Positions 28,403-38,514 are shown, counted from the first letter of the stretch. The stretch: 64,000 nt of DNA from Yoonia sp. R2331 (GCF_041103235.1 NZ_JBGCUN010000001.1:1612001-1676000); one strand, 5' to 3'. The notes: generated by a model not told the origin, from the sequence alone. Translations and numbers: made by a program.

Positions 28403-28455
28403 CTTCTTCTGGCCAAAATAATCCTCGGGGGTCCGGGGGCAGACAGCCCCCGGTC
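28402..28455. repeat. Dispersed intergenic repeat, copy C (short)
   Basis: It fills the gap between the converging tupA and TIGR00266 genes. It has only the core CTTCTTCTGGCCAAAATAAT at 28403-28422 followed by the 8-bp hairpin CCGGGGGC-AGACA-GCCCCCGG at 28433-28453. The AGACA loop is the same as in copy A. The short form between two stop codons supports a terminator-like role. Confidence 0.75.
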
Positions 28456-28462
28456 CTGCCGT

Positions 28463-29245
28463 TTATCGGTCGCCGAACATATCCCCCAGCCCACCAAGGA
28501 CCGAGCCTTCGCCCTTGCCGCCGCCTGCGGCTTGCAGCACCCGGTTCGCCAAGCGCGAGAACGGCAGCGATTGCAGATAGACGGTGCCCGGACCGTGCAG
28601 CGTGGCGATAAACAGCCCTTCGCCGCCGAAAACCATCGACTTGAGGTTGCCTGCGCGTTCGATGTTGTAGTCGACCGTGCTGGAGCAGGCCGCAAAACAG
28701 CCCGTATCGACGCGCAAGGTTTCACCCGCGGCCAATTCGCGTTTGATCACCGTGCCGCCCACATGGATGAAGGCCATGCCATCGCCGCGCAGGCGCTGCA
28801 TGATAAATCCTTCACCGCCAAAGAACCCCGCCCCCAGCTTGCGCTGAAAGGCGATGTCGGTGGTGGTGCCGAAGGCCGCACAGAGAAAAGCATCTTTCTG
28901 GCAAATCAGCTCTTCCCCGACAGTGGCCATGTCGATGGGTATGATCTTGCCCGGATAGGGTGCCGCAAAAGCCACGCGGCGCTTGCCGCTGGGGGCGTCG
29001 TTGCGAAAGTGGGTCAAAAAGATTGATTCGCCGGTCAGCACCCGTTTGCCCACGTTCATCAGCGCGCCCATCACCCCGGAGGTCGGCGTGGTGCCATCGC
29101 CCATCTTGGTGTCAAACCCGATGCCGTCTTCCATGTAGTTCATCGCACCGGCCTCGGCGATCAGCTTCTCTCCGGGGTCGAGTTCAACTTCGACGATTTG
29201 CATGTCATCGCCGAAAATTTCGTAATCTACTTCATGGCATCGCAT
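28463..29245 (-). CDS. TIGR00266/AIM24 family protein
   Basis: A 260-residue beta-rich protein with the family start [21 protein letters not shown], then [13 protein letters not shown], the central [23 protein letters not shown] and the second-half [22 protein letters not shown], ending in a Gly-rich tail. The duplicated sandwich resembles the mitochondrial AIM24 and tryptophan-attenuator-like fold. No biochemical function is known. Its end faces repeat copy C, and its start is followed upstream by repeat copy D. Confidence 0.85.
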   Translation of the reverse strand: MRCHEVDYEIFGDDMQIVEVELDPGEKLIAEAGAMNYMEDGIGFDTKMGDGTTPTSGVMGALMNVGKRVLTGESIFLTHFRNDAPSGKRRVAFAAPYPGKIIPIDMATVGEELICQKDAFLCAAFGTTTDIAFQRKLGAGFFGGEGFIMQRLRGDGMAFIHVGGTVIKRELAAGETLRVDTGCFAACSSTVDYNIERAGNLKSMVFGGEGLFIATLHGPGTVYLQSLPFSRLANRVLQAAGGGKGEGSVLGGLGDMFGDR

Positions 29246-29312
29246 CCAATGTCCTTTCGTTTCAATGATAACAAAAGGATAGTGACGGTGTGGGGCGCAA
29301 ACAACGGCATGG

Positions 29313-29504
29313 TTTCGAAAAATGTGCGGCTGCGCCGCGCGCGATCTTTTGCGCCGCGTGGCGGCGCGGATGAGGGACGCTGTCCCTCAAACTCCCTGGG
29401 ATATTTTTGGCCAGAAGAAGTGCATTTGACGCAGGCAAATGCAGCAGTGCGGGAAAGCGACTTTGCTTGCAAAGTTGCGGCCGTCACCCGGTGACAATGG
29501 CGCG
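29313..29504. repeat. Dispersed intergenic repeat, copy D
   Basis: The fullest copy. It holds GC-rich hairpins (GTGCGGCTGCGCCGC and GCGCCGCGTGGCGGCGC); the hairpin TGAGGGAC-GCT-GTCCCTCA at 29371-29389; the core ATATTTTTGGCCAGAAGAAG at 29401-29420; the hairpin TGCATTTG-7-CAAATGCA at 29421-29443 (7-nt loop); then GTGCGGGAAAGCGACTTTGC and GGCCGTCACCCGGTGACAAT. The TGCATTTG/CAAATGCA stem here is TGCGTTTG/CAAACGCA in copy A, a compensatory pair change. Confidence 0.8.
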
Positions 29505-29551
29505 CCAAGGAGCGACACCCTGCGGGGTTAGGGACACCCCACCCACGCACC

Positions 29552-29582
29552 AAAAAAAGGGGCGACCCGAAGGCCGCCCTTT
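29552..29582 (-). terminator. Rho-independent terminator after the nrdJ-coupled gene
   Basis: Read on the minus strand: an 8-bp stem GGGCGGCC-TTCG-GGTCGCCC (one G-T pair) with a stable TTCG loop, followed by seven T. It lies about 100 bases after the stop of the 128-residue gene and would end the nrdJ transcript. Confidence 0.8.
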
Positions 29583-29683
29583 AGTTTCGCTGATCAGGCT
29601 CGTGTTTATGTACCGCCCGGTTTATTGCCTGCGGCCCGATCCGCGCCGAAAGTGACCTCAGCCACTTTGGGTCTCTGGTATTC

Positions 29684-30070
29684 TCATCCGAAGATCGACG
29701 CTGCCAAAACAGCCCAATCTATCCCCTTTTGGTTCATCAGCCATCTCCCTGCGCCCGACCGCTTAAGTTTGTCGGTAAATTCATCCAGAGATGAGGAGCT
29801 CTTCCTTATGTCCGAGATTTCTGAAGCGATTTCACTAGGTATTTCAATGTCGTAACCGACAATCCTTACACCTTGTCCGTTCGTTCCTTCTGTGAACACC
29901 TTCGACAAATCAGCTTGTCCGACATCGATAATCGTCAGCGCAGGTCCACCCTTTGTGCCTTTGCCTGTGAAGCCGTCAATTGTAACTTCATCAATGCCTT
30001 CGATTTTCCAGCCCAATTCGTCGTCAAACGAACCACTATTTTTTATGGTGATGGACGTGGGTTTCTTCAT
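29684..30070 (-). CDS. Hypothetical protein translationally coupled to nrdJ
   Basis: A 128-residue protein beginning [20 protein letters not shown] and ending WAVLAASIFG. The first ~80 residues look like a small beta-rich domain (VTIDGFTGKGTKGGPALTIIDVG), then a helical Ser-rich stretch follows. I do not recognise the family. Its ATG shares one base with the nrdJ stop (TGATG), and the terminator at 29552-29582 closes the unit. The coding sequence is visibly AT-richer than nrdJ and other neighbours, with more A/T-ending codons, which suggests recent acquisition. It could be anything from a reductase accessory factor to a passenger gene; the coupling alone does not show a link. Confidence 0.65.
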   Translation of the reverse strand: MKKPTSITIKNSGSFDDELGWKIEGIDEVTIDGFTGKGTKGGPALTIIDVGQADLSKVFTEGTNGQGVRIVGYDIEIPSEIASEISDIRKSSSSLDEFTDKLKRSGAGRWLMNQKGIDWAVLAASIFG

Positions 30071-33000
30071 CAGCTACACCCGCTTGTCCCACCGCAGGTA
30101 TTGCACTTCATGCATGTCCCGTTGCGCACCAGCGTGTAGTTGCCGCATTCGCCGCAGGGGTCGCCCTCGTAGCCCTGCATCTTGGCCTTGTCGCGCAGGG
30201 TCAGTCCGGTGGTTGAGGTCACGGCCTCAGCCACGGCGGCGTCGGCCACCTCTGGCACAAGCGTGTTGAGGGCTGCGACCGGGTTCATGCCGCCATCCAG
30301 CACCATCAGCTCTTGCGGTGCGCGGTTGCGGAGGTAGCCCGTGGACACCACCTTTTTCAGCACATCCACCTGTGACGACGCGCGGGTGCCTTCCAGTTCG
30401 GTGAAGTTCGAGACACCCTCTTCCTCGCCACGGCCCAGCTCGTCAAAGCTGACGCCTTCGGGTTTGACGTGCGCCAGATCGGTGCGGTCGAGGTAGGACA
30501 CAGCCAGTTCGCGGAAGATGTAGTCAAGGATCGACGTCGCGGTCTTGATGCTGTCGTTGCCCTGCACCATGCCTGCGGGTTCGAACTTGGTGAAGGTGAA
30601 GGCGTCAACGAATTCCTCGAGCGGCACGCCGTATTGCAGGCCCACGGAGACCGCGATGGCGAAGTTGTTCATCATCGCCCGGAAGCCCGCACCCTCTTTG
30701 TGCATGTCGATGAAGATTTCGCCCAGCTTGCCGCTTTCGTATTCACCGGTGCGCAAGTAGACCTTGTGCCCGCCGACGATGGCCTTTTGGGTGTAGCCGC
30801 GACGGCGCTGGGGCATCTTGGTGCGCTCGTGCTCTTTGAGGATCTCTTTGACGATGATCTTCTCGACCACTTTTTCAGCCAGCACGGCGGCTTTTTCCTG
30901 CTGGCTGCCGCTTTCCAGCACCTCTTGCGCCTCTTCGTCGTCTTCGACGAGTGCGGCGGCAAGTGGCTGGCTGAGCTTGGAGCCGTCACGGTAGAGCGCG
31001 TTGGCCTTGATGCCGAGCGACCAGCTGAGTTCATAGGCCTTCTGGCAGTCTTCGATCGTAGCATCGTTTGGCATGTTGATCGTCTTGGAGATCGCGCCAG
31101 AGATGAACGATTGCGCGGCGGCCATCATGTGGATGTGGCTGTCGACGGACAGGAAACGCTTGCCCTTCTTGCCGCAGGGGTTGGCGCAGTCAAAGACGTT
31201 CAGGTGCTCGTCCTTGAGGAACGGCGCGCCTTCCAGCGTCATGGTGCCGCAGACGTGGTCGTTGGCCGCGTCGATGTCCTGCTTGGAGAAGCCAAGGTGG
31301 CGCAGCAGATCAAAGGTCGGGTCGTTCAGCTTGGCCGCAGGGATGCCCAGCGTCTGGGTGCAGAACTCTTCCCCCAGCGTCCACTGGTTGAACACGAACC
31401 GGATGTCGAAAGCTGACTTCAGCGCGCCTTCGATCTTTTCCAGCTCGGCCTGACCAAAACCATGACCGATCAGGCTGGTGTGGTTGATCGCAGGTGCTTG
31501 GCCCAATGACCCGTGGCCAACCGCATAGGCAATGATTTCTTCGATCTGGGCAGAACCGTAGCCGAGTGTTTCAAGGGCTGCAGGTACCGACTGGTTGATG
31601 ATCTTGAAATAACCGCCACCGGCGAGTTTTTTGAACTTCACCAGCGCAAAGTCAGGCTCAATCCCGGTTGTGTCACAATCCATGACAAGACCAATGGTCC
31701 CGGTCGGCGCAATCACCGACACTTGCGCGTTGCGGTAGCCGTGCTTTTTACCCAGCTTCAGCGCCTCGTCCCATGCACCGACCGCAATGTCGCACAGGCG
31801 ATCATCGGGGCAGTTGGCGTGGTCAAGTGCTACTGGCTTGATGTCCAGATTGTCATAGCCATCGGTCTTGCCCAAAGCAGCCTGACGGTGGTTTTTGATC
31901 ACGCGCAGCATGTGCTTGCTGTTTTTCTTGTAACCGGGGAATGCCCCCAGCTCACCAGCCATTTCGGCGGATGTGGCATAAGACACGCCTGTCAGGATCG
32001 CGGTCAGGACTGCGCCCATGCTGCGGCCTTCGGCGCTGTCGTAACCGTAGCCCATATTCATCAGCAGACCGCCGATGTTGGCATAGCCCAGACCCAGCGT
32101 GCGGAAGTCATAAGACCGCTGCGCGATTTCCTTGGACGGGAACTGCGCCATCATCACAGAGATTTCGAGCGTCACAGTCCAGAGGCGTGTGGCGTGGATG
32201 TAGTCTTCGACCTGAAACTGGCCGTCCTTGTAGAAAGTCAGCAAGTTCATCGAGGCCAGGTTACAGGCCGTGTCATCGAGGAACATGTATTCAGAACAAG
32301 GGTTTGATCCCCGAATCTCACCGTCTTCTGGGCAAGTGTGCCAAGCGTTGACGGTATCGTGGTACTGGATGCCCGGATCGGCACAGGCCCATGCGGCGTG
32401 CCCCACTTTTTCCCACAACTCGCGGGCGTCGATGATTTTCGCCACTTCGCCGTTCTTGCGGTTGCGCAGCTTCCACTGCTCGCCATTTTCGACCGCTTTC
32501 AGGAAAGCATCCGTGACGCGGATGGAGTTGTTGGAGTTCTGGCCGGAAACACTGGAATAGGCTTCGCTATCCCAATCGGTGTCATAGGTCGGAAATTCAA
32601 TGCTGGTGTGGCCCTGCTTGGCGTAGTCCAGCACGCGCTTGATGTAGGTTTCGGGGATCATCACTTTTTTTGCATCGCGCACAGCGGCTTGCAGGGTGTT
32701 GTTCACCTTGGGGTCATAGGCGTCAGCTTCCGCCCCGTCCCATGCTTTGATCGCCGCAAAGATCGCGTTCAGCTTTTGCTCGTGCATCTTGGAGCCAGCA
32801 ACGATGGACGCGACCTTTTGTTCTTCGATGACCTTCCAGTTGATGAATTCCTCGATGTCGGGGTGGTCGGCATCGACGATCACCATCTTGGCCGCACGGC
32901 GAGTTGTGCCGCCCGATTTGATCGCACCGGCAGCCCGGTCGCCGATTTTCAGGAAACCCATCAGGCCAGAGGATTTACCACCACCCGACAGCGGCTCACC

Positions 33001-33699
33001 CTCGCCACGCAGCGAGCTAAAGTTGGTGCCGGTGCCAGAGCCGTACTTGAACAGGCGCGCCTCGCGCACCCAGAGGTCCATGATGCCGCCGTCGTTGACC
33101 AGATCGTCGGACACTGACTGAATGAAGCAGGCGTGCGGTTGCGGGTGTTCGTAGGAAGAGGCGGATTTGGTCAGCTCTTTGGTCTGATAATCCACATAGT
33201 AGTGGCCCTGTGCAGGCCCATCGATGCCGTAGGCCCAGTGCAGGCCGGTGTTGAACCACTGCGGGCTGTTGGGGGCCGCGCGCTGGGTCGCCAGCATGTG
33301 GCGCATTTCGTCGTAGTAGGCGCGGGCGTCTTCCTCGGTGGTGAAATAGCCACCCTTCCAGCCCCAATAGGCCCAAGCCCCGGCCAGACGGTCAAACACC
33401 TGTTTGGCGGAAGTCTCACCACTCATGGTGGCCCCTTTGGCAGGTTCGCCGCGCCACAGAAACTCTGGCACGCCCTTTTCCTTCACGCGCTTGATCTCAG
33501 AGGGCACGCCGGCCTTGCGGAAATACTTCTGTGCAATCACGTCAGAGGCGACCTGGCTCCAAGCTTCGGGGATTTCGCAATTTTCCAGCTTGAAGACGAT
33601 GGTGCCGTCAGGATTCCTGATTTCGGATGTCGCGCTGCGAAACCCGATCCCGGCATATGCATCTTCGCCTGCGGTGGTGAAATTGCGTTCAATCTTCAT
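30070..33699 (-). CDS. nrdJ: Vitamin B12-dependent (class II) ribonucleotide reductase
   Basis: A 1209-residue adenosylcobalamin-dependent reductase that makes deoxyribonucleotides with or without oxygen. The catalytic barrel contains [38 protein letters not shown] (active-site NxCxE-like motif) and [23 protein letters not shown]. The C-terminus ends in a zinc-ribbon/redox Cys set CGECGNY and CMKCNTCGG. The ATG at 33699 (MKIERNFTT) is the usual start; the frame runs upstream but without homology. No nrdAB is present here. It leads a two-gene unit with the small AT-rich gene. B12 need fits cobB at the window start. Confidence 0.95.
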   Translation of the reverse strand: MKIERNFTTAGEDAYAGIGFRSATSEIRNPDGTIVFKLENCEIPEAWSQVASDVIAQKYFRKAGVPSEIKRVKEKGVPEFLWRGEPAKGATMSGETSAKQVFDRLAGAWAYWGWKGGYFTTEEDARAYYDEMRHMLATQRAAPNSPQWFNTGLHWAYGIDGPAQGHYYVDYQTKELTKSASSYEHPQPHACFIQSVSDDLVNDGGIMDLWVREARLFKYGSGTGTNFSSLRGEGEPLSGGGKSSGLMGFLKIGDRAAGAIKSGGTTRRAAKMVIVDADHPDIEEFINWKVIEEQKVASIVAGSKMHEQKLNAIFAAIKAWDGAEADAYDPKVNNTLQAAVRDAKKVMIPETYIKRVLDYAKQGHTSIEFPTYDTDWDSEAYSSVSGQNSNNSIRVTDAFLKAVENGEQWKLRNRKNGEVAKIIDARELWEKVGHAAWACADPGIQYHDTVNAWHTCPEDGEIRGSNPCSEYMFLDDTACNLASMNLLTFYKDGQFQVEDYIHATRLWTVTLEISVMMAQFPSKEIAQRSYDFRTLGLGYANIGGLLMNMGYGYDSAEGRSMGAVLTAILTGVSYATSAEMAGELGAFPGYKKNSKHMLRVIKNHRQAALGKTDGYDNLDIKPVALDHANCPDDRLCDIAVGAWDEALKLGKKHGYRNAQVSVIAPTGTIGLVMDCDTTGIEPDFALVKFKKLAGGGYFKIINQSVPAALETLGYGSAQIEEIIAYAVGHGSLGQAPAINHTSLIGHGFGQAELEKIEGALKSAFDIRFVFNQWTLGEEFCTQTLGIPAAKLNDPTFDLLRHLGFSKQDIDAANDHVCGTMTLEGAPFLKDEHLNVFDCANPCGKKGKRFLSVDSHIHMMAAAQSFISGAISKTINMPNDATIEDCQKAYELSWSLGIKANALYRDGSKLSQPLAAALVEDDEEAQEVLESGSQQEKAAVLAEKVVEKIIVKEILKEHERTKMPQRRRGYTQKAIVGGHKVYLRTGEYESGKLGEIFIDMHKEGAGFRAMMNNFAIAVSVGLQYGVPLEEFVDAFTFTKFEPAGMVQGNDSIKTATSILDYIFRELAVSYLDRTDLAHVKPEGVSFDELGRGEEEGVSNFTELEGTRASSQVDVLKKVVSTGYLRNRAPQELMVLDGGMNPVAALNTLVPEVADAAVAEAVTSTTGLTLRDKAKMQGYEGDPCGECGNYTLVRNGTCMKCNTCGGTSGCS

Positions 33700-34352
33700 T
33701 GCGTCAGCCCCGTCTTCTTTGCCGTCGTTGCGGCGTATGATCAAAATAACCTGCCCCGGTGATGCCGGTGCGATGCCTCTGGAATGGGGTGCGTCAGGCC
33801 GCAAATCACCCGTGCGCAGCCCAAGCAGCCACGCTGGTCGATCTGGTTGTCAGCGGAACACTCCCCGTCCCTGCCGATCTACATCTTGTGTCGTCCCAAT
33901 CGGCTTGCACAACTTGACGCAACTACACCTAGTGGGTCAACGGGATTATTCACTAAATCTTGGGATTTTGCTGTTGACCGAAGCGGCTCTGCCTGACCCA
34001 TCCAAAGCGCTGCGATTCCCCCACAGAATTCTCCACAGCGAAAACCGAATGAACCCGCACCTTTAGCAAGATCGGTTAAGACTTTGGGTGAAGTCGGCGC
34101 GCATCTGCCCCCGCTGTTGCGGCCCAAAAATAATGTGTCGGTCGCGCCACTCTGACCACCGCTGGTGGTATGCAAGCGTTGCCGGACCCCCCATATCTAG
34201 CGGGTCATCCTTTCTTCTGGCCAAAATTATCGCTGCTGAAGGTATCAATTATTGGTCAAATAATCGCACCCCAACGGTGCAAACAGATACCAGCCGTCAG
34301 AATCGCGCCAAAAGACGCGGCCGCGCCAAATCATAAGCTGATTGTGGTGAAG
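33700..34352. other. 653-base non-coding region upstream of nrdJ
   Basis: No convincing gene is seen on either strand; the open frames lack ribosome sites and homology-like content. It should hold the nrdJ promoter. Two related motifs, ACATCTTGTGT (33881-33891) and ACACCTAGTGG (33925-33935), each resemble one half of an NrdR box, which controls ribonucleotide reductase genes. TTCTCCACA at 34029-34037 is one base from the DnaA box. I looked for the B12-box of a cobalamin riboswitch and did not find one. Confidence 0.4.
34211..34230. repeat. Core-only copy F of the intergenic repeat
   Basis: TTTCTTCTGGCCAAAATTAT matches the core module of copies A-E without the flanking hairpins. It lies between the nrdJ upstream region and tRNA-Pro. 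It may be a decayed copy or a chance match of a short core. Confidence 0.4.
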
Positions 34353-34429
34353 TGGTCGGGGCGGAGAGATTCGAACTCCCGACCCTCTGTTCCCAAAACA
34401 GATGCGCTACCAGGCTGCGCTACGCCCCG
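34353..34429 (-). tRNA. tRNA-Pro (anticodon TGG)
   Basis: On the minus strand the acceptor CGGGGCG pairs with CGCCCCG, followed by discriminator A and an encoded CCA. The D arm is AGCGCAGCCTGGTAGCGC, and the anticodon stem TCTGT/ACAGA holds the loop TTTGGGA with anticodon TGG. The T arm has TTCGAATC. The cloverleaf is complete over 77 bases including CCA. Anticodon UGG reads proline CCA/CCG codons. Confidence 0.95.
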
Positions 34430-34452
34430 ACTGCGGGTTCTCTAAACCGCAA

Positions 34453-34908
34453 TTATTCGCAGGGCAAGACCGCATTCGCGCCAAATGCAGGATGTTGCAA
34501 CACATCCCCCACCTTGATGCCCAAACGGGTGCTCAAACCGCCGTTAACCTCAAGCACGGCAAGCACATCGTCCCCACCATCAATGGTGGTTTCATCCAGC
34601 GGCACCGCGTTTTCGTGGATGTGGGTGATAACCCCGGTGTCATCCGTAAACAGCATGTCGAGGGGAATCAGTGTGTTGCGCATCCAGAATGTCGCGTTGC
34701 GCGGCGCCTCGTAGATAAAGAGCATGCCTTCCAGCGTGCCCATCTCTTCGACAAACATCAGCCCCTGGGCGCGTTCCTGCGGGTCATCGGCCAGATCAAC
34801 ACTGAAATGCGCCAGACCAAAATCGCCTTTGACCGAGACCTTGTCATCGCTGCAGGCGGCAGATGCCACCTGCCCGGTCAGGCAAAACGCCAAAGCCAGA
34901 CGCATCAT
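34453..34908 (-). CDS. DUF192 family secreted protein
   Basis: A 151-residue protein with a signal peptide (MMRLALAFCLTGQVASA) and the DUF192 core: FSVDLADDPQERAQGLMFVEEM, FIYEAPRNATFWMRNTLIPLDMLF and VLEVNGGLSTRLGIKVGD. The family is a small beta barrel of unknown role, often periplasmic. The start overlaps the stop of the cold-shock gene as ATGA, with a second ATG directly after. It lies just upstream of tRNA-Pro on the same strand. Confidence 0.88.
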   Translation of the reverse strand: MMRLALAFCLTGQVASAACSDDKVSVKGDFGLAHFSVDLADDPQERAQGLMFVEEMGTLEGMLFIYEAPRNATFWMRNTLIPLDMLFTDDTGVITHIHENAVPLDETTIDGGDDVLAVLEVNGGLSTRLGIKVGDVLQHPAFGANAVLPCE

Positions 34909-35432
34909 GCGTCAGAGGCTTCCCAGCCGCTGACCTCAATCGCCATCAGGCCCCGGTTGCCTTCCATCACGCGCAGGCCCACCGCCTCGCCGGTGGCAAG
35001 GTCAGCCAGACCAGAGCGGCGCACCACTTCGATATGCACAAAGACGTCGCGGCTGTCGCCGAACACATTGGCAAAGCCAAAGCCCTTGCCCTTATCAAAC
35101 CATTTCACCCGTGCGGGCTGCACCGTGTAACTTGCGATCTCTTCCGGGGACACGGCGGCCATGTCGGCCAAATGCACGTTTTCATCGGGCGGCGGCGGTG
35201 TGATCCCCAGCACCTCAGAGGCCTGAAGGCCGCGCGGCGTCTTCTGCACCACGATTTCCACCTCAGACCCGTCTGCCACGGATCCCTGACCAAAGTTGCG
35301 CAGCACGTTGGCGTGCAACAGCACGTCCGGTCCCGTCGGTTCGGTTGTCACAAAGCCAAACCCTTTGACCGGATCGAACCATTTGATTCGTCCGGTGACT
35401 GTCTTGCCCTCTTGCGCGTCGCTTTCTTGCAT
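34905..35432 (-). CDS. Cold-shock protein with two CSD domains
   Basis: A 175-residue protein with two cold-shock domains: residues about 12-75 (GRIKWFDPVKGFGFVTTE, DVLLHANVLRNFG) and about 107-170 (ARVKWFDKGKGFGFANVF, DVFVHIEVVRRSG). Each has RNP1 (KGFGF) and RNP2-like (VLLHA, VFVHI) motifs for single-stranded nucleic acid binding. Double-CSD proteins of this size are characteristic of alphaproteobacteria and act as RNA chaperones. It overlaps the DUF192 gene by 4 bases, so the two form an operon. Confidence 0.9.
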   Translation of the reverse strand: MQESDAQEGKTVTGRIKWFDPVKGFGFVTTEPTGPDVLLHANVLRNFGQGSVADGSEVEIVVQKTPRGLQASEVLGITPPPPDENVHLADMAAVSPEEIASYTVQPARVKWFDKGKGFGFANVFGDSRDVFVHIEVVRRSGLADLATGEAVGLRVMEGNRGLMAIEVSGWEASDA

Positions 35433-35540
35433 CGTCGTCCATTGCCGGATTTGGCCGGCTTTCCGTTAACTTCATTCTGACAGCTCACTCATGACACACA
35501 ACACAAACTGTGCCGCCCTGCACATTCCCCCTAATGCAGA

Positions 35541-36146
35541 TCAGGGTGAGAGCCGATTAACAACCCATTTCTTCGCTGCGCCATCTCGTGTCCATCGAAA
35601 CCTGTCATGCAGGCGAAAGGCACCATCGGCCCAGAACTCTATTTCCAAGGGGGTGATCCTGTACCCGCCCCAATAGGGCGGCCGCGCCGGGTCTGTGCCG
35701 TGCTTGGCCGTCATCTTTGCCACATCCGCCATCAAGGCGGCGCGGCTGGCAAGCGGTTGCGACTGACGCGAGGCCCAGGCCCCCAGTCTGCTTTTTAACG
35801 ACCGCGAGGCGTAATACGCATCCGCCTGCGCCCCGTCTTCCTTGCTGACAAGGCCACGCACCCGGATCTGCCGCGCGATTGATTTCCAGTGTAGCACAAA
35901 AGCGCACTTGCCCGCGCCATCTAATTCACGTGCCTTTTGGCTTTCATAATTCGTATAAAAGACAAATGAGTCAGGTTCGATGTCTTTCAACAGCACCATG
36001 CGCACGTTGGGCAACCCATCAGCGTCGACTGTCGCAAGCGCAATCGCGTTCGGATCAGCCGGTTCCACATCGGCCGCTTCGCCCAGCCAGCGCTGTGCGA
36101 TTGCAAGGGGGTCATCCCCTGCAAAAATACCGTCCCGTCCGTCCAT
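35541..36146 (-). CDS. pdxH: Pyridoxamine 5'-phosphate oxidase
   Basis: A 201-residue FMN flavoprotein that oxidises pyridoxamine or pyridoxine 5'-phosphate to PLP. The FMN sites are [23 protein letters not shown] and [19 protein letters not shown]. The C-terminal signature is [19 protein letters not shown], ending VVNRLSP. Residues and length are normal. It diverges from fabI, with about 210 bases between. PLP made here would serve the aminotransferases in this window. Confidence 0.93.
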   Translation of the reverse strand: MDGRDGIFAGDDPLAIAQRWLGEAADVEPADPNAIALATVDADGLPNVRMVLLKDIEPDSFVFYTNYESQKARELDGAGKCAFVLHWKSIARQIRVRGLVSKEDGAQADAYYASRSLKSRLGAWASRQSQPLASRAALMADVAKMTAKHGTDPARPPYWGGYRITPLEIEFWADGAFRLHDRFRWTRDGAAKKWVVNRLSP

Positions 36147-36282
36147 CGTGGTGTTAGCGTCCCAATCCCTTAGGGGCTTACACTTAAATCAGCGCAGGAA
36201 TTGCCGCAACCCGACTGATGTGATTGCTGCATTGCGGCACAGGCATGGGCGAAAAATGGCTGACAACGCATACGTCGCGGAA

Positions 36283-36311
36283 TTGACACGACCGCTTGCT
36301 GCTCTTTCAGA
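36283..36311 (+). promoter_or_regulatory. Possible fabI promoter
   Basis: A perfect -35 TTGACA (36283-36288) is followed 17 bases later by TTCAGA (36306-36311), a weak -10, about 50 bases before fabI. Upstream, TGCCGCAA (36202-36209) and TTGCGGCA (36232-36239) form an inverted repeat in the pdxH-fabI gap that could be an operator. Confidence 0.35.
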
Positions 36312-36359
36312 CATGCCCTAAACCGAACGCGACCGGCAAACCGGAGCAGGAGAATTGCA

Positions 36360-37166
36360 ATGTCCGCACAACTGATGACTGGCAAAAGAGGCCTGATCAT
36401 GGGTCTGGCCAACGACAAATCCATCGCATGGGGCATCGCCAAAGCCTGTGCCGACGCAGGAGCAGAGCTTGCGTTTTCATATCAGGGCGAGGCGCTGAAA
36501 AAGCGCGTGGGGCCCTTGGCGGACAGCGTGGGGTCAGACATTGTGCTGCCCTGCGATGTCTCCGATATGGACAGCGTGGACGCCATGTTCGCGGCCCTCG
36601 AAGAAAAGTGGGGCAAGCTTGACTTCGTCGTGCATGCCATTGGTTTTTCTGACAAATCAGAATTACGCGGCCGTTACGTCGACACCAGCCGCGAGAATTT
36701 TCTGACCTCGATGGATATCTCGGTCTATTCGTTTACCGCCGTGGTGAACCGCGCCGAAAAGATGATGAACGAAGGCGGGTCCTGCCTGACGCTCAGCTAC
36801 TATGGCGCCGAACGGGTGATGCCGCACTATAATGTCATGGGGTTGTGCAAGGCCGCTTTGGAGGCGTCAGTGCGCTATCTGGCCGAAGATCTGGGCAAGG
36901 ATGGCATCCGCGTGAACGCCATCTCGGCAGGGCCGATCAAGACGCTGGCCGCATCGGGGATTGGCGATTTCCGCTATATCCTGAAGTGGAACGAATACAA
37001 CTCACCGCTGCGGCGCACGGTGACGATCGAGGACGTAGGCAAATCCGCAGTTTATCTGCTGTCCGATCTCGGCTCTGGCACCACCGGCGAAGTGCTGCAT
37101 GTGGATGCGGGCTACCACGTGGTCGGGATGAAGGCGGTCGACGCGCCCGATATCACCAAGGAATGA
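36360..37166 (+). CDS. fabI: Enoyl-[acyl-carrier-protein] reductase (NADH)
   Basis: A 268-residue short-chain dehydrogenase-type FabI completing each fatty-acid elongation cycle. The cofactor motif is GLANDKSIAWGIAKA, and the catalytic set is in LSYYGAERVMPHYNVMGLCKAALEA (Tyr-x6-Lys). ISAGPIKTLAASGIGDFRYI is the substrate-loop region that also binds triclosan in the family. GGAGAA lies before the ATG. Nothing suggests loss of function. Confidence 0.95.
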   Translation: MSAQLMTGKRGLIMGLANDKSIAWGIAKACADAGAELAFSYQGEALKKRVGPLADSVGSDIVLPCDVSDMDSVDAMFAALEEKWGKLDFVVHAIGFSDKSELRGRYVDTSRENFLTSMDISVYSFTAVVNRAEKMMNEGGSCLTLSYYGAERVMPHYNVMGLCKAALEASVRYLAEDLGKDGIRVNAISAGPIKTLAASGIGDFRYILKWNEYNSPLRRTVTIEDVGKSAVYLLSDLGSGTTGEVLHVDAGYHVVGMKAVDAPDITKE

Positions 37167-37206
37167 GCGTGGCGGCGGCCTCTGCAACAGCGCGCGAGGC
37201 GGCGTT

Positions 37207-37821
37207 ATGACGCTGGCCGCATTTCTGTCAGTGGTGCTGATCCATCTGGCCGCGGCGATCAGCCCCGGCCCGTCGTTTGTGGTGGCCCTGCGCGTGGCCG
37301 CAGCCGAAGGGTTTCGGGTTGCAGCAGCACTTGCCCTTGGGTTTGGCCTTGGGGCCATCTTGTGGGCCACAGCCGCAATGGCGGGGATTGCGCTGCTGTT
37401 TGAACTGGTTCCTGCACTTTTTGCGGCGATGAAACTGGTCGGTGCGGCCTTCTTGATTTTCATTGCAGTCATGATGTGGCGCCACGCCAATGCACCGATG
37501 GCAGAGCCCGACAGCGCTGCTTCCCCCCGCTCTGCCTGGGGCGCTGTGCGCTTTGGCTTTCTGACTTTCGCCACCAACCCGAAACCTGCGATCTTCTTTG
37601 GCGCGGTCTTCGTCGGGCTTGTCCCGGCCGAGGCGTCGCTGGCATGGAAGGCGGCCATCATCGCGGCTGTCTTTGCCAATGAAACCCTATGGTCTCTGGC
37701 TGTCGCACGCGTCTTTTCATTGCCGCAGGCCCGCGCGGCATATGTCCGCGCCAAGACCTGGATTGATCGCAGTTTTGGCACGCTTATCGCCCTCTTCGGG
37801 CTCAAAATCGCCACCACCTGA
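37207..37821 (+). CDS. LysE family translocator
   Basis: A 204-residue membrane protein with about six helices and the family start [25 protein letters not shown]-like segment (here [18 protein letters not shown]), [17 protein letters not shown], and [20 protein letters not shown]. LysE/RhtB-type proteins export amino acids such as lysine, threonine or homoserine lactones. The substrate here is unknown. It is 40 bases after fabI and 11 bases before gpt on the same strand, so it may be co-transcribed. Confidence 0.85.
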   Translation: MTLAAFLSVVLIHLAAAISPGPSFVVALRVAAAEGFRVAAALALGFGLGAILWATAAMAGIALLFELVPALFAAMKLVGAAFLIFIAVMMWRHANAPMAEPDSAASPRSAWGAVRFGFLTFATNPKPAIFFGAVFVGLVPAEASLAWKAAIIAAVFANETLWSLAVARVFSLPQARAAYVRAKTWIDRSFGTLIALFGLKIATT

Positions 37822-37832
37822 AAGGCCACACC

Positions 37833-38351
37833 ATGACAGACCGCCTGCCCCACGAAAAAGGCTTTCACATCTCCTGGGACCAGATTCACCGCGACAGCCG
37901 CGCGCTGGCGTGGCGGCTGGACGGCAAGGGCCCCGATGACGGCGCATGGCGGGCGGTGGTCGCGATCACCCGGGGCGGTATGGCGCCAGCCATGATCGTA
38001 GCACGAGAGTTGGACATCCGCACCGTCGATACGATTTCGGTCATGTCCTATCATTCAGGCGGCGGCAAAGCCGACCAGCGACGCGAAGCAAAGGTGCTGA
38101 AATCCCCTGACACCGACATCATGGGCGACGGCACCGGCATCCTGATCGTTGACGATCTGGTGGACAGCGGCAAAACGCTGGAACTTGTCCGCCAGCTTTA
38201 CCCCAAGGCGCATTTCGCCACCGTCTACGCCAAGCCAGAGGGCGAACCGCAGGTCGATACCTTCATTACCGGCGTCAGTCAGGACACCTGGATTTTCTTT
38301 CCATGGGACATGGCACTGCAGTACGTCGAACCCTATCGTGGCAAAGACTGA
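37833..38351 (+). CDS. gpt: Xanthine(-guanine) phosphoribosyltransferase
   Basis: A 172-residue type I phosphoribosyltransferase with the PRPP-binding motif [18 protein letters not shown] and the N-terminal [23 protein letters not shown]. The C-terminal purine-binding WIFFPWDMA matches E. coli Gpt. It salvages xanthine and guanine to nucleotides. It is followed by repeat copy E, which may end the fabI-lysE-gpt transcript. Confidence 0.9.
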   Translation: MTDRLPHEKGFHISWDQIHRDSRALAWRLDGKGPDDGAWRAVVAITRGGMAPAMIVARELDIRTVDTISVMSYHSGGGKADQRREAKVLKSPDTDIMGDGTGILIVDDLVDSGKTLELVRQLYPKAHFATVYAKPEGEPQVDTFITGVSQDTWIFFPWDMALQYVEPYRGKD

Positions 38352-38409
38352 CAGGACAGGAGCCTCCGGCGGGGATGATTTGAGCCAGAAGAAGATGGAC
38401 GCCCCACTT

Positions 38410-38505
38410 TGCTTCTTCTGGCCAAAAATATCCCAGGGAGTTTGAGGGACAGCGTCCCTCATCAAAAAAATAGAATCGCGCGCGGCGCAGCCGCACATTT
38501 TGGAA
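38410..38505. repeat. Dispersed intergenic repeat, copy E
   Basis: It lies between gpt and an aminotransferase on the same strand, in the orientation opposite to copy D. It holds the core GCTTCTTCTGGCCAAAAATA at 38411-38430, TCCCAGGGAG, the hairpin TGAGGGAC-AGC-GTCCCTCA at 38443-38461 (the reverse complement of the copy D hairpin), and the end GCGCGCGGCGCAGCCGCACATTTT. Confidence 0.75.
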
Positions 38506-38514
38506 AGACATCGC

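Noticed and set aside
33700-34060. Cobalamin riboswitch upstream of nrdJ
   Set aside because: Expected from a B12-dependent enzyme, but no B12-box or related conserved core was found on the minus strand.
33879-34336. Small ORFs in the nrdJ-tRNA gap (33879-34175 minus, 34088-34336 plus)
   Set aside because: No ribosome sites, odd composition and no family-like content; treated as chance frames.
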